Of a stretch of 64,000 nucleotides of DNA, positions 42,400 through 55,700 are shown piece after piece. The translations under genes and the position numbers were made by a program. Source of the DNA: Takakia lepidozioides (lineage: Eukaryota > Streptophyta > Takakiopsida > Takakiales > Takakiaceae); the NCBI GenBank assembly GCA_030704615.1, contig CM060732.1, positions 42,947,053 to 43,011,052 on the forward strand. Reading direction: 5' to 3'. Every line of letters starts with the position of its first letter. The first letter of the stretch is position 1. Below the pieces are notes generated by a model. The model had not been told where the DNA came from. It ran no database searches and worked only from the letters and a program-made list of their open reading frames with translations.

Positions 42400-43290
42400 A
42401 CTTTGACATGATACTGCCAATGTGACAAGAGTATGCATTGAACCCATTGGTAGCGGGATATTGGGATATCTCTTGGCCATGTGCCATCGTCAAAGCTGAA
42501 ACTGTACTAGTTGTCATTCTGACCACTGCCCTAGTGGACATGTATGCCAAATGTGGGTGCAGCAAGCCTGATGCAAAGGGAGAGTTCGACAACATGGCTA
42601 AATGAGATGTGGTGTTGTGGACTGCCATGATTGTAAGGTGTGTGTAGCATAGGTGTGGGAGTAAGGCTTTGGAAACATAAGAACAAATGATGTGGGAAAG
42701 GATGAAGCCAAACCAGGTCATGTTCATTTGTGTTTGTTAATATGCATATGCGAGCCTAGCAGCCCTGGGAAGGGGCCAAGAGGTTCATGGTGACATCATC
42801 AAAGCTGGAATTGTACCTGATGTCATTCTGAACATTCCCCTGGTGTACATGTATGTCAAATGCGAGCCTGGTAGCCCTGGAAAGGACGCAAAGGTCCATT
42901 ATCAAATTTGGAATTGTACCACTAGATGTCACTCTAAACACTGCCTTGGTGGATATGTATGTCAAATGCACGCCTGGCAGCCCTGAAAAAGGGTACAGAG
43001 GTCCACGGTGAAATTGTCAAAGCTGGTATTGTATTTGATGTGATTCTGAACGTTGTCGTAGTTGACATGTATGCCAAGGTTGCAGGGTGCAACTACAAGG
43101 ATACATGGTTGTTTTGATAATATGGCTGAATGAGATGTGGTACCAGCCTAGCCCATAATTGCACTTACCTAGAGTAGGCAATGAGTGAAGACGGGGTTTG
43201 TGATGTTGATCGTCCAAGCTGGAATTAAACAAATGTTGTTCTGAACTATGCCCTTGTGGACTTGTATGCCAAATTGGGGTGCATGGAGGA
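42400..43290 (+). pseudogene. decayed tandem PPR repeats of a single type
   Basis: Successive pieces in changing frames are: VILTTALVDMYAKCGCSKPD with FDNMAK, stop, DVVLWTAMI (42520-42635); LAALGRGQEVHGDIIKAGIV with PDVILNIPLVYMYVKCE (42757-42866); a diverged copy at 42862-42966; LAALKKGTEVHGEIVKAGIV with FDVILNVVVVDMYAK (42975-43077); and a last copy ending VDLYAKLGCMEDDD (43210-43290). All represent the same PLS-type PPR repeat (AALExGxxVHGxIxKAGIxxDVILNxALVDMYAKCG), duplicated in tandem at about 105-110 bases without the other repeats of a PPR protein. Stops and shifts make it non-functional. It abuts the Mutator-like transposase on the right. Confidence 0.75.
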
Positions 43291-43293
43291 TGA

Positions 43294-45718
43294 TGATCCG
43301 CAACAACATCTGCAATTGCTCTTGGCGCAAGCAAGTCCTTCTTGGAAAGCCATATTTTGAGTGAAGGGGATTCTGTGGGGACTAAACTTGACGGTGCAGC
43401 ATTGGACCTGGTCATGGATCATTTCTCCACTTTAAGTTCACCGAACATTCGGCATCAGATCAATGCATTGAGAATAGGCTCTGGGATCAGAGGCTACATA
43501 GACAATATTTTGGAATTGAAACGAGTGAGCAAGTACGATTACATCCAGGACAATGTATTCCCAGGTCAAGGTGCCATCAAAGTTTTTCTTTTCAAAATGT
43601 CGACTGTTGGGGAGGGCAGTGGGGTTAGCCTCGTGAAGCGGATGCAGAAGACTGGGGACTTGCAGAACTGTTTTCTTATGTTTGATCATGTGAAACGAGT
43701 GAACGATTGGACGACAATGGCTTGTCATGTCTACGATCCAGTGTACCAATGAGTTATGACAATTGCAGTTTGTGACATGCAATCCGAGGATACGGAATCC
43801 CAGAAGCTCATGTGGAATTCCCTGATACGTGTCATGGGCTGCCATGGGCTGCCATCTCCAAATTTCACAGGTTTCATGGCGGATAGTGCTCAAGCAAATT
43901 TCAATGCTGTTCGTATTGTCTTCGGATCGGGCGACCCAAAAGTGCCTATGCCAGGAAGAGAGCGTACATGTCTATTCCATTGGACACAATCTCTGGAAAA
44001 ACATACAAAGTCGGACATCAAACCAGAGATGCAGACTCAGCACCGTAAATTGTGCAAAGAGTACAAAGATGCTAGAACAATGAAGGAGGCGGACACTTTG
44101 TTCCAGACAATTCGTGCCTGGTGGTTCTCTTCTGGAGCTGCATCACTTGAGAGTATGAGAGCATTGGAAGATTGGCTGGCGTTTTGGCACTTCCGGTATA
44201 GACAGTGGGGAGCAGCCATGCCATTGGTACGAGGCTTATATTTATTGCTTTTTCATACATTTGCTTTCCATTTTATTGTGTCCTCGCTTTCTTTATGTTG
44301 TTTTCTGTTCACTGTTTTGAAGTGTGGTTCTGCACTTTGCAGAACATGTCCATTGAGGAAATGACGAACATGCCATCTTGCAATTTGGCAGAAACTGTGC
44401 ACAACGCATGGTTGCAGCAGTCTGGGAAACGAGGTTGGGATTTGTATGTGGCAACAACATATGATTTGATACGTGCCTTGCAACAACAAACCCGATACCG
44501 TGATTTCTTACGAGGTGGGGTTGGTGGCAAGGGTCCGGACAAATGGGAGTTGATGTTGCGTGCTGCAAACAGATCTGGGGATCCAATCAAGATAGCACGG
44601 GCGGTGAGCATGTATGCCCAGGGAACGCCACTTGTTTCTAGAGTTCCACATCTTGAAGGGGAGGAGAGATTCGGCTTCTGTAAGAGGAAATTGAACACTC
44701 CACCTGGTTCGGATTCAGATTCCCACAGGGCAGACCGTGATAACTTCTCGAAGCCTCGTGTTCCCCTGCATGATAGCTCCATGTCCGGAACCTCCATTGT
44801 GGAGGAACCTCCAACACGACGGCAAGCTCCAGCATCAAACAGTGCCATTGAAATGGTGCAGGAGAGAAACAACCCCCTTGATGTGCTTGAGTCCGCATGC
44901 CCCGACCACGTTTGGCACATAGAACGTACAAGTGTAGGGTCTCGTGTGAAATGTACAGCGATCAGGGCAACTAATTTCGAGAAGTGCACTTCATCTATAT
45001 CCAGAGGTGGTGCCCGAACTCCTGCTCCGACTTTCACGGGCTTGATGCGTCCATACGGTCAACCAGAAGCCAAGAACCACAAGTTCTGGTTCTGCGCAGA
45101 TGATTGTGCCAGATGTGTGCATGGAACTGTGCGTCCTTCCGTAGTGATGAAGCCATCTCCTCCAACCGTTTGGCTCGTGAAGGTGGGAACACATCTCAGC
45201 TTTTAGGAGATTGAAATGCTGGAGGAGGCAGGTTTTTCCCTTGCGAGACAACCCCAACTCCATGCATGTGCTACTACTTCTGCGTCCTCCCGGGTCCCCC
45301 TGGCAAATCCTGACTTGTGGCCAACCAAACGAGATGGAAAGCTCGTTCGGCGTTTCCCTCCAACCGTTGAACACTTTGGCAAAGTGGAGTCCGCAAGAAT
45401 GCTGTTGGAAGCACCACGGAAGTACCCGATCCAGGATATGGTCGGGTATTCACAATCATCACTTCCACATCTGCTGTTCATGACAGGACCTACGACATCA
45501 CGGTTTCCAATTTCCCCAATTGCACATGTCCTGATTTTGTGAATATGCTATCAACCAGTTTGGGCAAGAGAGGTAAATTCATACCCTGCAAACATTTGTA
45601 TTTCATATTTTTGAAGAGGATGGTTTGCGATTCCAAACGTGACAACCTCATTCACCAGGCCATTATGAGTTTCAACGAGGTCGATACTCTTTTGCAGCGG
45701 GATACAACACATGGGTAG
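43294..45718 (+). pseudogene. Mutator-like transposase with SWIM zinc finger
   Basis: The frame opens at 43294 (ATTSAIALGASKSFLESHIL). TIAVCDMQSEDTESQKLMWN, FMADSAQANFNAVRIVFGSG and RERTCLFHWTQSLEKHTK give the D...D...C/H core of a MULE DDE transposase. A good intron (CCATTG/GTACGAGG to CTTTGCAG, 44227-44342) joins GAAMPL to NMSIEEMTNM. A C-rich segment (FWFCADDCARCVHG) follows. Near the end YDITVSNFPNCTCPDF and GKFIPCKHLYFIFLKRM form a SWIM finger (CxC...CxH). Damage: an in-frame TGA at 43750-43752, an in-frame TAG at 45204-45206 and one frameshift near 45400. Otherwise well kept, so inactivated recently. It would cut and paste its own element; terminal repeats were not found. Confidence 0.8.
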
Positions 45719-46150
45719 CATCAACTATACAATGTGGTATGTGGACGACCATGATTTGAAATGTGTAATTCACATCAACTCGTCGGCGGTGCAATGTTAT
45801 GGCCTCCAACTATACGGAGTGAGCTCTGAGTGACAACTTTTAGGTAGTGCACATTTGTCATTGCACCGTTCGAAGTCTACATGTCTTGCTGTCGCTATGC
45901 ACTACAATCATCTTTTGAAGATGATCCTAACTCTCATTGTTATTTGAGGAGGGAGGAAGATCTTCCCGTGGCAGCCTTTATGGCGCACACTTTGTGAGGA
46001 TATTTTTTCGTCTTTGTAATTGTAAAAATGAAACAAACATTTGTAATTGCACAATGTTGGATGCTGCAATTGTAGGCCTCAACGCTCGTCTTGATTCTAT
46101 TTAGGCAAGATTCCCTGCATAAATTCCACGGTCATAGGACCATCCACGGT
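45719..46150. other. 3' flank of the transposase, no gene
   Basis: Presumably the 3' untranslated and subterminal part of the Mutator-like element. Nothing coding recognised. Confidence 0.4.
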
Positions 46151-46154
46151 TATA

Positions 46155-46300
46155 GGTGGCGCATGTTAATGCTGACGTGGCAGATGACGGATAGTGCCAC
46201 GTCATCATTTACCGCCATATCAGCATGGTGACATGACGCTCACGCCACGTCAGCGTGTGTGCAGGCTCACGCCACGTCAGCTGGCGTGAGCGTACGCTCG
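46155..46300. promoter_or_regulatory. cluster of ACGT-core motifs
   Basis: GACGTGGCAG, GCCACGTCATC, GCCACGTCAGC (twice) and GTGAGCGTACGCTCGCG occur within 150 bases. TGACGTGG/CCACGTCA is a bZIP-binding ACGT element in plants. In this context the copies may equally be subterminal repeats of a transposon, because similar ACGT words occur in the CACTA-type blocks at 4.5 and 9.75 kb. Confidence 0.35.
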
Positions 46301-46740
46301 CGCGCTCACGCCATTGCGTCGTTGGGCGCGTCGGGGGAGCGGCGACGTCTGAGGGGAGCGCGCCGTGGATGGGAGGAGGGGATCGACGGCGGCGGAGCAC
46401 CACCTGGCGATGGATGCGAGAGGGGATCGACGGTTCGGGGAGCGCCACGTGGCTGGAGATGGGGTGGGGGATCACTCCGGCACCAGAAGGGGGATCAACC
46501 CAATGAGGGGATCCACAGCGGGGGGCCGCCACGTGGCTGAAGATCGGGCGGTGCTGTGGGGCGCCGCGTGGCCAGCGGTGGGCGGGGGTCGGGGGTCCCG
46601 GGCGGGCGGGCAGGTGCGGGGGGTTGGGGGGGGGCGCGGGGAGCAGCGGGCTGGCGGGGGGCGGGGCAGCGGGCGGAGGGGTCGGAGGGGGTGGGGATGA
46701 TTTGACATGGGGCGTCCAGCTCGTCGACGAGGCTGCCGGA
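46301..46740. other. GC-rich block (CpG-rich)
   Basis: Very G-rich plus strand (GGCGGGCGGGCAGGTG, GGGGGGCGCGGGGAGC), unlike anything else in the window. Long proline/arginine- or glycine-rich ORFs on both strands arise from composition alone. It could be a promoter-type island or a recently inserted GC-rich element. Confidence 0.5.
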
Positions 46741-49700
46741 GGGGGGATTCCCCGGCTGTACCTCGCGGGCCGTACCACACGCTTGCAATAAAATCAAGCC
46801 ACATCCATATTGGGACCGGTTGTAACGAGGTTGGCCGGTTGTGGGCCACCACATTGTTAGGAAGTGAACTCCCATGGAGATAACTGCATCAAGACTTATG
46901 ATTTGGAAGTGTGTAATTGCCTCCATGCAGGTAATTTCTTGACTACCTTCATGAAGGTCCATGAATGTACAGAGGCCTACCTACCCTGCCTATTGCCGCC
47001 ATGGACTCTTCTTGGGAGACCCTAAAATATCGCCCAGTCCAGATACAGCTCCCCGACCTGGAGAGAGCCCCGCGGAGACCGCTGGACAGGATCTAGCAGT
47101 TTATGACGTTATCTGCGATGCGAATGCGTTTGTGAAGGATTTAGCAATCTACAACTCTGCACATTGTCTGGAGCACTGTCGCGTACGGGGCGTAAAGTTT
47201 GGGCTTTTTTAAGACCTGGAATGTGCAGACAAGATTGAATGTAACTTAGTGTCTCGACATGTTTATCATAAACATCTTGCTCGGAAGCTTGACGCTGATG
47301 GTAGACGAAATGATCTGGCTAATTATGATTCAACACCTTGGAGTTCTTTGCGACTCTCTGAATGTGGAGGGCTAGAGATTGCAAATTTCTTCAAATTACT
47401 TGATTTTTCTGGCTCAATTTCAGCACATGCATTGTATTTTCATTACTGACCTTCGAAGAATTCGAGGGGGGGGGGAGCGAGCGAGCATTGTCTTGATTTC
47501 TAGGTGACATCCGTTTGTCATTGTTGTTTCTGTGTGGAGAAAGAAATACTCTCTACCTTCTCTTTCTTTTTGTTTCTTGGGGACAACGAAGCTGAGTCGA
47601 AACTAGTCTCTTGTTAGACGTATTAGATTGTGGACTTGGATAGCTTTGAGTTTACCCATGTTAAGGGATGAAGCGATTGACACATCAGTATCAGTAGCTA
47701 TGATCTTATCTCCCGTCCAGCAATGAATCCAAGCACTCAATTACCCAGGGGTGTTAGAGTTGAGCACCACTTCAACTGTCAGTACCTCTTTCGCGGTCAG
47801 ATACAGATATAAATTGCTCTTCCCTACTTTAATCGGTAAAATACTTCTTAAGGATTCTAGGCAATAACAACATTTGAGAGTTGCTAAGAATATGTATCGG
47901 TGGGACATGAAGTCTCGCAAGTCATACCGAGTGTAGCTCGTATCGGTTTACAGGCAGGAAAGCATACTTCGAAACACTCCCATGGCACGCAAGGGTTACG
48001 ACTCACACCTTACTTATCATGAACCAAGATTTGCTATGAAAAAGAACAGTTTGGATTCTCATCGCAAAGCCTCTGTTCCCTCTTCTCCTCCAGAACTGAA
48101 AGAGATTAAACAACTGGCCTTCTAGTGAGACGCCTTGGAAGGGCTCTCAATAGGAAAAATGCGCAGGATATTGAACATGCTTCTTAGGGCATTCGAATTT
48201 ATAATCTCTTCACTGCAGCTCTACGAGAAACCTGATCCCGCATCCTGTGATGAGTGGTACTCATTACTCACTGTAATGCTTGTCAAAGATTTCTTTTCAC
48301 AAGATCTGCGGTAAACCTATCGCGCAGCTTGCACAGAACTCTGGGGTGAAGTTATATGATTTTGGCCATTGAGGTTTCTTCAGACTAGCGGTCGAGATCC
48401 TTGATATAAAGAATGCAGCTTACTGCATAAGGAAGCTTCTACTATCACTGTTTTCACAACATTCACAAAAATCTGATGTTTATACCATCTGACATACAGG
48501 TTAGTGGCTGTGAGTTGGTCAGCAGACAAGTGTTGGATCAGCGTCGACAATGGGACACTATCCCACAGGTCCCACAGCCTGTGTGGATGATCCAACATGC
48601 AAGGTTCGCGTCACCAGTATGCGGGATGCGGGACCGATTACTGTCTTTGTCTTCTGGGCAATTGTTGTTATGAACTGCACTGTTTTCCAGATATGGAAAC
48701 ATGTGAGACTAACGAGGCATCCTGTGAGGCCGATATTTGTTCGAGAGAGCAACCTCGAACAAATATCGTCTGCTGGCAGCAAACCTACTGAGGCCGTCCC
48801 AGTGCTATCCAATCACAGGTAACCATCTGATACTGATAATGCTCTCTCTCTTTCTTTGGCGTTGTTTGTGCTTTATTATTGTTCTCCTTGGACCTTCTGA
48901 TAAAAGAACGAATGTAAGTGAGGGAGCAAATGGGGTTTAAGTCTAGTGCACATTGTTGAATAGAACCCCCTAATGCCTCTAGGAGGTTGAGTACCCCAAG
49001 ATGCCCACGCCTGGAATGTTATGTCATAGGGGGTGCCTCTCTTTAACTCCATAACCTTTCTCTCTGTGTGGAACTCGTACAGTTTTTTTCTTCTTTCTTT
49101 CACTTTGTCCTTCTTGCAGGGTACCATGCGCAGTACATAATTTGCATGAAGTAGTGCTGCTAGAGGGGACAATCTAATGTATTATGAGCCAAAAGTGGCA
49201 AACGACATATGCAGAGCTGACCACAATGCTGTCAAGGAATTGAGCGCTGACGTAAGGGCTGGTGCTGAGTTCTGGGTTTGCATACAGAAGGGTAGGCTTC
49301 CATGGGGATTAATGTCCTCAAGGATATGTCAAAGCCAAGGGGTTGACAGCAAGTGCCATTGAGTACAGACATACTTCTGTTTCTCCTCTCTTTGTGTGGC
49401 ATGGATGTACCCACCCCAAACCCTGTTTCAGGCTGTTATGGCCTTGGAAGGAAATCTGAGAACCAGTACTGTCTAAAGAGGGCCCTTGGAGCAGGCCTCA
49501 CATGTTAGTGCTGGTATCTCATATTACCCTGCTTTTCTGTTCTGTTCAAAGAGACCTTTCAAACCTCAACTGTTTTTTGATTGGATTGAATCCACCGGGG
49601 TTGCTGATGACACTTTCCTTGGTGATTGGTGAATAGACTAATTTTTTCTCCTGAAAGAGTTCACGTGATGCTAAGTAGAGCATTCGGAAATTGTTCAATG

Positions 49701-49761
49701 AATGTATTGACATGGGATGTGCAGGGATGGAGGGGAATCCTCCAAAGAGGTTCATGTGAGC
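46741..49761. other. upstream of the P5B gene; one possible exon
   Basis: 48511-48820 is open and ends CACAG/GTAACC. It encodes CKVRVTSMRDAGPITVFVFW and AIVVMNCTVFQIWKHVRLTR, with one hydrophobic segment. It could be an upstream exon of the P5B transcript or unrelated. An ORF at 46961-47212 is unrecognised. A hairpin (GTTCGAGAGAGCAACCTCGAAC) lies near 48740. No firm gene. Confidence 0.3.
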
Positions 49762-52700
49762 ATGGAAGGGGAGAGAGAGCTTCAGTTCATGGGGTACAAT
49801 CGGACATTTTTTGGCGAGTTTTGTTATTTGCTTTGCTGCCTGGTGTCTCTTCAGTGGATTGCACTTTATGTGTTGATTTTGGTGGACACCTATAACAAGT
49901 GCGAAGTTGGCAGCATCGATAACCTTTGTTTTTTTGGCAACAATGTTATTTTTGGTACATATAATTTGAATGGGAAGGTGAGTTGGCATTTACTTCATCT
50001 GTTTCATTGATTCCGCCTCCTGTTCACCTTTCTCATCCTTCCACTTCCACACTCCGTCACCTCTCTATCTCTGGGATCCTGTCTTGGTCCGACCTCTTTC
50101 TCACCAAATTCCTGTGTTAATAGCTAATTTTGCTGCACCTCCAAAGCACCCTCACCTCGCCAATATGATCTTTATCTTGTGTCCTCTCATGTCATAGTTG
50201 CTGAAGAGACTGCCTCAGAGTGTGTGGCTGAGGGATCTTTGTAGCTCAGCACAGGGTTTTTCCTACTTTGTTTGTGTAGATCTTGATGCTCCAAGGCCAT
50301 TGATCCTTGTAACCTGGGTTCTCCTTCAGCGGTGTCACTTGACCAATACCCCCAAAGAGCTCCCGGATCTCTTCTTCCCTCAGATCTATTGGCAGGGATG
50401 AGATGTGTGTGCTGTCACAGGTGTCATTACCATTTTCGTCCTACTGTTTGGTTTTTGCATTGGCCCTACCACTAATGAACGTAGGTATCCTTTTCCAACT
50501 GATCTTGATAACCATGTTTCTTGCTGAAACCTTTACCTCATTGCTCCTCCCACTCCTTCCTTGACTCCCTCCATAGCCAGGGGGGATGTTGCATTTGCCC
50601 AAAACAATGTGGCCTCCATAGCCACTGACTTGGTCCCTACTATAGCAGGTTATCCCAGTGTCTTTGCACTCCATCCCTCTTATAATTTGTTTCCGTTTCC
50701 CCATAATTGGTATTGGGGAATGTCCAGTCACCACTTCTATCCTGACTATTATCTCCCTGGAGTCGCTTGCTAAGAATTCTGGAAGGCCAACTCTAGTCCT
50801 TGTCCGAAGGTAGTTGTTAGGACTAGTATTCAGAGCTTGTATTGGCCCCTTGCTTCCCTCCTATTTTCCTTCACTGCTTTGAGAAGCTGGGAAAGGGGGC
50901 ACTCCAAAAGTTGCCATCTATTCACTCTTGCTTGATGGAACCATTATTTGACTTGTTCTCAGGCTGTGACATGGACAGGTATTTTTTGTGGTATGGTGGC
51001 TGTCAGCCTTCTGGTTCACTGCCTGGGTGAGCAGTAAGGGAAAAGTGCACAATTGGTTTCGCATGCCTTGTGATCTATCTCAGGCAACCGTGGTCTATGT
51101 GTGGGCAAAAGACGAGCAGCAAATCCTTTCTGTCAACGTTTTCTTCCTTGTTCATATTCTTCGCCGTGTTAAGGTAGGCAACGAGTCCTGGACAGGACAA
51201 GTCATAGCTGGTAGTTTGGCCACGTGATATTGAGTTGCCTAGACATAAAATCTAAGAAACAACACAATCTTCTGTTAAAGCAGCTCTGCGAAGAAATAAA
51301 GCTAGGGGGGGTTGTAAGGGTCAGCCAGCATCGCATGCACATATGGGATGTTTGTAGGTTGTTTTAGCAACCTTGATGAAGTTTATGTCCGCAGAATAGG
51401 GTGATACCCCAAGGGAGTAGGGGCCATTTTGAAACAATTGGCATCTCCACAACTTCTTCGGGTCAACGTCATTTCTTATTCCGAGGTCAGCGCTTTTTGG
51501 TGAATGACAACATGCTGCTTCGTGCACACCTGAAAATAGGTGACTCAATTTCGGATTTTTACCAGGTGTGTGAAAACGACATATTTCTTACTTGTTTGAA
51601 TGTGCCAGTGTTCTTTATGTGAGGAGTGGTATGGGTTAGTCAATCATGTACTTATTTTTTGATCTCTAGTGGAAGTGTGGAGTATGTTTTGATGGTTGTC
51701 TGCTGAATCACAGGGAACGAAAGGACTAACCACCAAGGACGCGGACAACCGGTTGGAGCGAATTGGTCTTAATGAGATTCCATTCAAGCCTGAAACCCTG
51801 CCTTACACAATATTTGATGAGATGTTTACTCTCTTCCATGTCTACCAGCTAATCATGTACATGCTGCAGTTCTGGAACAGCTATCTCTTTGTGGCATCTC
51901 TCATGACCCTTATTGTATTGCTTAGTGCCTCCATCACCATCTTCACCCGCCGCCGTAGCCAGCTTGCTATTTCCAAGGTGAGTGAGGACATCAAGTCAGC
52001 AAATGTTTGGAAATTTTTGTCAAGATCGATGTATCTTTCTCTCTAAATATGCAAGTTTCAATTAGACTGCATAGAGTTTGAATATCTAGAAGGAGAAACT
52101 AAGAAATCAGGAGTGGCTGCAGATTACGGAGTATGTGACAGAAGTTGATGGGCTTCGCGATGGAGGGTGGACGACACTTGATTCCCGCAGGCTTGTACCA
52201 GGAGACGTTGTGAAAGTCAAAAGCGACTGGCTTTTACCCTGTGATTTGCTCATCGTTGAAGGTGATTGCTCCATCTGAGCAATTGACTTTCCCCATGGAG
52301 ATGAATAAATCATGCATAGTGGATGCAATTTCTGAACATGAATCCTCCAGCCTGTTACAAAATTGCAGTATTTTTCTCTAATCCTTGAGTTCCTAATGCA
52401 GGTTCGTGTGTCTGCAATGAAAGTTCGTTGACTGGGGAGGCAATGCCCATACAGAAGTATATGGCCCCTAACACACCAGTATTGTACGAGCCTGAGGGGC
52501 TTGGGGCCCGCCACACTCTGTTTTCTGGAACCAGGGTTCTGCAGGCGGGTACACAAAATCGTGGTGATGTGCTTGCGATAGTCACAGCAACAGGTTCATC
52601 TCTTTCATGGGTTTCGAGCTGATGGAGGGGGAGGGGAGACAGGTTAGAATGGGGAAGGGGAGAGATTGCTAGTACTGGTAGGGAGATCCATTTATGCCTC

Positions 52701-55700
52701 CTCTTAACTCTAGTCTTAAAGAGCAAAATATAGAAATGAAGCGAGATATATAGTTTAGGTCAACTTCGCCATAATCTCATGTCTAGACTCAGTAGTTAGG
52801 TCCAATCAATGAAGATAAAAAAGAGACTTTACAGAGGGTGGTCGAATGGTGAAGTCTGCATATGCATTCTCCCCTTTTACAGCTGTGGGCTCACACTCCT
52901 TGTGGTGTAAACAAATCCCTAGGAATGTCTACATCAAAGGGCGAGCTGCTGTCTAGTATCTTATACCCAGAGAAAATGGCATTCAAGTATGATGAGGAGC
53001 TGCCTATCGTGGTGTTGCTCCTCTTGGCCTACGCATTTGTGTGCTTCATCATCTCCATAATCTTTCAGGTTTGTAGTAGTAATATTTAGTAGTTGTAAAT
53101 ACTTCTAGGCTGCAGTCAACTGTGGAATTACATTTTGTTTCCCCTATGGGCTGAAGTATTTGACGATTGAGCAATACAGAAGTCTGTTTGTTTTTAATAC
53201 CTAACAATTTCATATATTTTGTGTTGAAACTTGGAAGTGCTTAGCGCCTTACCTGCCTGAGACACTCCGACTTTGTGCATGTTTGGGGTCTGTTTTATTA
53301 CTAAGTTACTTTGATCTACTGGGCCCCATGGGCCTCTGAGCTTCCAGTTATAAATTGTTCCTTCCATTTCTTTCTTCGACCTGAGGTGTGGTTGATAGCC
53401 ATCCTATTGCTAACAACAGTTGTGTGCACTATAACGTCGGGTGTGCAGAATCACACTGGAGCACAGAGCTTCTGGGTGACCAAATGGATTTACTGCATGG
53501 CTATAATCAATCAAATCATGTCTCCATTGCTTCCTGTGGCTCTTGAAGTCGGCCAGCTGCATGCTGTAGAGCGACTGAAGGTATGCTCCTCTTGCGAACG
53601 GAATGTATAGTACATACTTCTATAGTTAACTTCTTGGAGGGGAGTGAAAGTGAGCTCTTCATATGATCTTCGAAAGATGCTTGTGGTGGGGATAAATGAG
53701 CCACCCCTAGTACATGTGAGATTGGAATTGTTAAGAGTGTAGACTATCTGTTAAACTGCTTATCTCAAACTGTTTACATATAGACATTCAAAGAAGCAAC
53801 TTTTGGAGATCTGTGTTGCAATGCAGACACGTGGTATCTTTTGCCTGAACCCAAAGCGCATAGCGATTGCTGGAAAAATACGTGTCTTCTGCTTTGACAA
53901 GACAGGGACCTTAACCAAAGAAGGTCTCGACTTTATAGGCGTCAGAAGTGTCATAAAATCAGAGGGCAAGGGACCTACATTTGGGCCTCTCATGCTACCA
54001 GGAAGAGGAGGCAATGTTGATACACTGACGCTGCATGGGCTAGCGACCTGCCATGCTGTGACCAAGTTTGGTGATCAGTTTGTGGGAAATCAAGTGGAGG
54101 TGGAATTCAATACTCTTTTTTTAAATGCTCTATCAATTGCCTTTATCTCTTCAGTGACTACTACTATGTCGGTGCTTTTTCTGTCTGTCCATCCCTCCCC
54201 TCAATCGCCAAATTCTTTGCTTGTTTGCAAATGCTTCACAAATAACAACAGGTGTCCAGTTTGCATGTTGGTAAGACAGCTCCTTTAATCAGCTCATCTG
54301 GAGGTTTCCTGTAGGTCAAAATGTTCTCATCTATAGGGTGGGATTTGGTGGAGAACATCAATGAGCCGCCCCTTGTCTGCAATGGTAATGGGGAGGAGCT
54401 GAAGATTCTCAAACGTAACGAGTTTGACCATGCTCGAAGCACCATGAGTGTAGTGGTTCAAGACAGCCTTGGCGAGCTTCATGTCTTCTGCAAGGTGGGA
54501 CTTCCCTATCCAGAGAATGGAAGATGGCCGTTTATTAGAGGAAGCCCCATTAGCCTATGGAACAAAAAGAATTTTGCAAGTGATAGAAGAAGATGCAAGA
54601 GTAGATATGTAATTACTAATGGATTCCTTCAGTTGTTTGCCATACACAGTTGTGTTGTGGCATACTAACCTTGCAGTTTGCTCACCAGGGTATAAGAAGT
54701 TGGTATAAAAGAATTGGCTTGTGTTTCTACACTCTCTGGCAATGATGTTGTACAAGAGAACATAAGGTGGATTTCTATAGTATGCTACTCCCGTCCCCGA
54801 CCTGGCAAGGATGTGACACACATGGTTGGATTGCACATTGGAGGAAGGGATTAAAAAGAAAGTAAATGAAATGGAATGATACTTTATAATGTCCGCAGAA
54901 AGCTCAATGAGCCTATAGGACAAGAGAAAGAAATCAACTATATATGTCTGCAGGGACCCCAAGGGCCCATGGGACAAAGGAAAACAAGAAGCCACTTCAA
55001 TAAACACCAAACTGCACCCAAAGATAAAGTGCCTCATGCCAGATAACAGACACTTCGAAAAGCCTCTGCCACAGACTGGGAGTGTCAAATGAAGTCATAC
55101 TTTATAATGTCCCCGGGAAGCTCAAAGAGCTTATTGACAAGAGGAAGAAAGAAACAAGAAAGAGAAATGAAATGGTGCTTTATAACGTCCGCGGAAAGCT
55201 CGTAGAGCTTATGGGACAAAATGGAAGAAAACATGAGAGAGGAACAAATCCAGAAACCACAATTAAAGTTCTAGCGATTGTCTAAGGGTGAAGGCCTCGT
55301 GTAGGTAGGCTGCCAAGCATTTTTGATCCTCATAGTGAAAGACATCAGTGAGAGTTTGGGTTCCACTGAATAAACAGTGGAATCTCCCACGGATCTCGTA
55401 GTATAGAGGGCAGTAGAAGAAGTGTTCTTCAGTTTCAATTTCCTTGTTGCGCCCTATGCAAGCTGGACATAGGCGGTCCTCCCGTTGCAGGTTTTCCCAT
55501 CTGCCAGTCTCTATCCGTAGGTTGTGGGAACCCACCCTGAACCGCCCCAATGCCCTCAAGAGGGAAGGAGATAAGGGTGCTGAAAGGTAATTTGGTCTCA
55601 AGATTCTATCATCGCGGAGCACCAAGAATGTCTCTCGATAGAGAGAAGGGCCACAAATAGCCCAAAAGCAACTAAGGCTCAAGGGATTGTCTAAGAGTCC

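Noticed and set aside
44309-45037. 242-codon minus-strand ORF opposite the Mutator-like transposase
   Set aside because: Antisense shadow of the transposase exon; no motifs.
46209-46962. Long proline/arginine-rich and glycine-rich ORFs on both strands
   Set aside because: They arise from the extreme GC content of 46.3-46.74 kb, overlap each other on opposite strands, and show no domain or splice signals.
48511-48820. Possible first coding exon of the P5B ATPase
   Set aside because: It has one hydrophobic segment and a donor, but the next acceptor leads to an early stop, and the ATG at 49762 already gives a family-typical N-terminus; kept only as a note.
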